Source: Candidatus Eiseniibacteriota bacterium (GTDB taxonomy: Bacteria > Joyebacterota > Joyebacteria > Joyebacterales > Joyebacteraceae). From it: 8,132 bases of DNA. The DNA lies in assembly GCA_030639555.1 (NCBI GenBank), contig DAOWCM010000087.1, positions 1 through 8,132 on the forward strand. Direction: 5' to 3'. The notes beneath the pieces were generated by a model, which saw nothing but the letters and a program-made list of their open reading frames with translations, did no database searches and was not told the origin of the DNA. Both the position numbers and the translations under genes were made by a program. Of this stretch, positions 5,953 through 8,132 are shown in pieces (within the stretch, counting starts at the first letter, position 1; each line of letters opens with the position of its first letter).

Positions 5953-6453
5953 TCAGCTCTTGCCGCTTCCGAAACCTCGCCTGCCCCGCTCACGGGCGGT
6001 GGTGTCGTCGACATCGTCCTGCCAGCCCGAGCGGACGTCTTCGCGGCTGTCGTACCTGCCGATGTACGGCTTGATGTCCAGAAGCGGAGTGCCGTCCAGC
6101 ACATCGACGTCCTCGATGTGCAGCACGGCTCCCTCTCTTCGCAGCAGTCTGACGAGACTCATCCCCAGGGCATTGGGCCGGCACGGGGCGCGCGTGGCGA
6201 ACACGCCGCGCTCCGTGTCCTCGAGGTACGGCACCACCAGGAGCCGGGCCTCCTTCGCGCGGTCGAAGGCGTAGAACAGGTAGATGTAGGAGAACCCCTC
6301 GATGTCGCGCAGTCCCTCCTCGTACTCGGGCAGGAGTTCGACGCGCCCGGCCACGCCTCTGGCGAAGACAGGTTGAATGGGAGTGTCCTCCTGCTTCGTG
6401 TGGGGGCTACGAATGACCCCGATCGGTTTGTACGTAACGTCCTTCACCGGCAT
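5953..6453 (-). CDS. TrmO/TsaA-family tRNA methyltransferase-like protein
   Basis: A 166-residue protein of the TrmO (TsaA, YaeB, VirR-like) family. Characterised TrmO uses SAM to methylate N6 of threonylcarbamoyladenosine at A37 of certain tRNAs, giving m6t6A. Visible motifs are the opening YKPIGVIRSP (8-17), the strand IEGFSYIYLFYAFDR (51-65), the signature TRAPCRPNALGMSLVRLL (87-104) that contributes to the SAM site, and the closing DVLDGTPLLDIKPYIGRYD (117-135). It is the short single-domain form, without the C-terminal domain of the E. coli protein (about 235 residues). Residues 153-166 are a basic Gly-rich tail. The ATG at 6453 is chosen because family members begin just before the GVIRSP strand; a GTG at 6498 would add 15 unlike residues. 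GGGAGG lies only two bases before this ATG. It overlaps the end of the lipase gene by 10 bases. The family is sure; the exact tRNA target is inferred. Confidence 0.88.
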   Translation of the reverse strand: MPVKDVTYKPIGVIRSPHTKQEDTPIQPVFARGVAGRVELLPEYEEGLRDIEGFSYIYLFYAFDRAKEARLLVVPYLEDTERGVFATRAPCRPNALGMSLVRLLRREGAVLHIEDVDVLDGTPLLDIKPYIGRYDSREDVRSGWQDDVDDTTARERGRRGFGSGKS

Positions 6454-7352
6454 CGCCTCCCGCCCGGTCGGCTCACCGGGGTGCGCGCGCCCAGCCACGT
6501 CGATATCTCCCCAAGCACCAGGGCCTTCTCCGGCTCGTTCATTATCTCGTGGAACAGCCCATCGTAGACTCTCAGCGACTTGTCGTTCGAACGGGCGCTC
6601 GCGTACAACCGCCTGCTCCCTTCGACGTCGGTGACGTGGTCCCGCCCCCCGTGCACGACCAGCAGCGGTAGTTCGATGCTGTCCATCCGCTCCTGGACGG
6701 AGCGGATCGCCCGGATGATCTCTGAAGCGGTCCTCGCCGGCGCGCGGCCGTGGAAGACCAGCTCATCGTCCCGGTAGGCCTGAACGACACCTGCATCGCG
6801 CGACAGCGAGTCGCTGCGAAACCTGACCGTCGGGAAGTGCGGAAGAACCCGACCCAGCACCGCGGACAAGCCGGCCTTGAGCGGAGAGAAGTCACGCCCC
6901 AGCATCACCGACGGGGCGCTCAGTACCAGTCCACACAGCGGCACTGCTCTCTCGATGACGAACAGAGCGCTGATCAGTCCTCCCATGCTGTGGCCCATCA
7001 GGAAGACCGGGTGATCCGGCCACCTGCGTTCGGCCACGAGCAGAGCCGTCTCCACGTCGGTCAGATACTCCGCGAAGGACCTGACGAAGCAGCGCTTCCC
7101 TTCGGAACGGCCGTGACCCCGCAGGTCCAGCGTCTGCACCGCGTGCCCATCGTGCGCCAGCCGGCGAGCCGCCGGTTCATACCGCGTGCTGTGCTCCGCG
7201 TAGCCGTGAACGAGCACGACCACCGCTCCGGGCTCGGCCGGAGCCCAGGACTGCTCGAACAGCGCAAGGCCGTCGCTCGTGCGGACGCGACCTTCGCGAT
7301 GCTCGACACGATGCTCGACACGATGCTCGACCTGTGCCTCGGGGTGCGCCAT
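6444..7352 (-). CDS. Alpha/beta hydrolase, lysophospholipase/monoacylglycerol lipase type
   Basis: A 302-residue serine hydrolase of the Hydrolase_4 (COG2267) group, whose members cleave monoacylglycerols, lysophospholipids or similar esters. It has the oxyanion-loop motif VHGYAEHSTRY (48-58), DLRGHGRSEG (76-85), the nucleophile elbow GHSMGG (120-125, Ser122), a probable acid at Asp238 in HGGRDHVTD, and His268 in GLFHEIMNE. The cap domain occupies about 150-220. The length fits the family and there is no signal peptide, so it is probably cytoplasmic. The first 22 residues are unusual: VEHR three times in a row (8-19) from a 12-base tandem repeat. The ATG at 7352 has only a weak purine-rich site (AGAAAG), so the start is less certain than the catalytic core. 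It lies 67 bases after the beta-helix gene and overlaps the TrmO-like gene. The natural substrate is unknown. Confidence 0.88.
   Translation of the reverse strand: MAHPEAQVEHRVEHRVEHREGRVRTSDGLALFEQSWAPAEPGAVVVLVHGYAEHSTRYEPAARRLAHDGHAVQTLDLRGHGRSEGKRCFVRSFAEYLTDVETALLVAERRWPDHPVFLMGHSMGGLISALFVIERAVPLCGLVLSAPSVMLGRDFSPLKAGLSAVLGRVLPHFPTVRFRSDSLSRDAGVVQAYRDDELVFHGRAPARTASEIIRAIRSVQERMDSIELPLLVVHGGRDHVTDVEGSRRLYASARSNDKSLRVYDGLFHEIMNEPEKALVLGEISTWLGARTPVSRPGGRRCR
7297..7332 (-). repeat. Three tandem 12-base units encoding VEHR in the lipase N-terminus
   Basis: On the plus strand the unit CGATGCTCGACA occurs at 7297-7308 and 7309-7320, and again at 7321-7332 with the last base changed to C. 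Each 12-base unit keeps the reading frame, so copy number can vary without breaking the gene. It encodes residues 8-19 of the hydrolase. Confidence 0.9.
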
Positions 7353-7419
7353 CTTTCTAATCCGGGTTGGCGGGTAAGCGCCGCGACGGCACGGGGATCC
7401 TGTGACCTATCGGTGGAGC
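7353..7419 (-). other. Short spacer between beta-helix gene and lipase gene
   Basis: 67 bases with no gene. There is no hairpin plus T-run that would mark a terminator, and no clear promoter. The purine-rich AGAAAG before the lipase ATG is the only candidate ribosome site. Confidence 0.4.
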
Positions 7420-8132
7420 TTATCGGTACAGTGACTTGACACGTCCCCAGGTGGTCCTCCGGACTGGAGTCGGCCCGCAGCCCACGCCCAGTGCACCGAT
7501 CCCGCCGCAATTCGGGTTGCTTTCAGGCGCGCACGGCGAGTCGCTGTGCAGGGAGTACCACTCTGACGGGTTCGCATGGTAGCAGAACAGAGGGTCCTTC
7601 CCGATGTTGCCGTCGACGCCGTTCTGTCCCGAGATGCAGCCGGTCCAGTCTCCGTCTTCGTTCCCGAAGATATCGCAGCAGCTGAAGAGCGCCGTGCCTC
7701 CGGGCTGAGAGCATACGACGGCTTCTCCCTTGTAGCCGAACGCTATGATGCTGTTCTCCCCGGTCAGCATCGAGGTCCCGTCCACGTAGATGCCGCAGCC
7801 GGCGACGCCGATGTTGCCCACGAGCGTGCACCTCTCCATCATCAGAGTCGAGGTTCCGAGACACGCCAGCGCACCTCCCGAGTCCCCCGCGTTCTCCAGA
7901 ATCAGGCATCCGCTCACGACCGGAGCCGAACCGTCGGAGCAGGAGATCGCGCCGCCCATGTCGGACGAATTGCCGAAGAACACGCAGCGTCTGACCGAGG
8001 GTGCCGCACCCTGCGAGCAGTAGAGCCCTCCGCCTTCCCCCTCGAGGGCGAGCTCGGATGAGTTCCCCACGAAGACACAATCAGCGATGAGCGGAGAGGC
8101 CGCGACGCACGCCACGGCCCCGCCCACGCCGG
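7420..8132 (-). CDS. Secreted right-handed beta-helix protein, C-terminal part (cut by right window edge)
   Basis: The frame is open to the right window edge, so the N-terminus and any signal peptide are missing; 236 residues are visible. Four or more imperfect repeats of about 24-28 residues follow the pattern G-G-A-(hydrophobic)-x-C ... (hydrophobic)-x-x-C-x-(hydrophobic)-x-x-N, for example SPLIADCVFVGNSS, PSVRRCVFFGNSSDMGGAISC and STLMMERCTLVGN. This matches the parallel beta-helix/polymorphic outer-membrane repeat style used by surface and extracellular proteins. After the helix comes a Cys-rich segment with DPLF, DSPCAPESNPNCGGIGALG and GCG, a closing block often seen after such helices in FCB-type candidate phyla. 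The last eleven residues, TTWGRVKSLYR, are basic and aromatic. The stop is TAA at 7420-7422. No ligand or enzyme activity can be assigned. Other members of this fold are adhesins, polysaccharide lyases or structural proteins. Confidence 0.82.
   Translation of the reverse strand, partial: GVGGAVACVAASPLIADCVFVGNSSELALEGEGGGLYCSQGAAPSVRRCVFFGNSSDMGGAISCSDGSAPVVSGCLILENAGDSGGALACLGTSTLMMERCTLVGNIGVAGCGIYVDGTSMLTGENSIIAFGYKGEAVVCSQPGGTALFSCCDIFGNEDGDWTGCISGQNGVDGNIGKDPLFCYHANPSEWYSLHSDSPCAPESNPNCGGIGALGVGCGPTPVRRTTWGRVKSLYR

Noticed and set aside
5853..6104. 83-codon minus-strand open frame overlapping the end of the TrmO-like gene
   Set aside because: Most of it lies out of frame within the TrmO-like gene; Ser/Thr/Arg-rich translation with no recognisable domain and no clear ribosome site.
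7411..7430. Direct repeat of ACCGATA near the beta-helix stop codon as an operator
   Set aside because: Only two seven-base copies, one of them inside the coding end; no support for a binding site.

Overview
The window is about 8.1 kb of GC-rich bacterial DNA. Every gene I can support lies on the minus strand, so transcription runs from the right end (8132) to the left end (1). There are eleven protein genes, two of them cut by the window edges. They are packed tightly, with short gaps, a 4-nt GTGA overlap, two 10-nt overlaps and a 4-nt spacer. I see no tRNA, rRNA, CRISPR array, insertion sequence or convincing terminator. The lineage is not certain. High GC, frequent GTG/TTG starts with strong Shine-Dalgarno sequences, and a secreted beta-helix protein with a cysteine-rich tail ending in TTWGRVKSLYR suggest an uncultured member of the FCB-type candidate phyla (Eisenbacteria/Krumholzibacteriota-like). 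That placement is inference from protein style, not a marker gene.

Layout in transcription order, right to left: (1) 8132-7420, C-terminal part of a secreted right-handed beta-helix protein. (2) 7352-6444, an alpha/beta hydrolase of the lysophospholipase/monoacylglycerol lipase type with a complete Ser-Asp-His triad and a VEHR tandem repeat at its N-terminus. (3) 6453-5953, a TrmO/TsaA-family protein. (4) 5802-5131, an uncharacterised four-helix membrane protein. (5) 4966-4556, a DUF6504-like small protein. (6) 4559-3720, a short QueG-like iron-sulfur protein. (7) 3715-3101, a two-block pentapeptide-repeat protein of the McbG/Qnr general type. (8) 3110-2217, an exported HEAT-like protein. (9) 2172-1246, a cation diffusion facilitator. 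(10) 1151-522, a small beta-carbonic-anhydrase-like protein whose frame runs through an 8-G tract. (11) 693-1, the N-terminal part of a divergent pyruvate-kinase-like protein.

The genes look like a mixed housekeeping/accessory cluster, not one recognisable pathway. Two encode families linked to tRNA anticodon-loop modification (TrmO at A37; QueG at position 34, although this copy is short and atypical). The most tightly coupled run is DUF6504-like, QueG-like, pentapeptide and HEAT-like, where each start overlaps or nearly touches the preceding stop. The points most worth checking are the 8-G tract between genes 10 and 11, the divergent pyruvate-kinase-like protein beside the carbonic-anhydrase-like protein, the pentapeptide protein, and the unassigned membrane protein.
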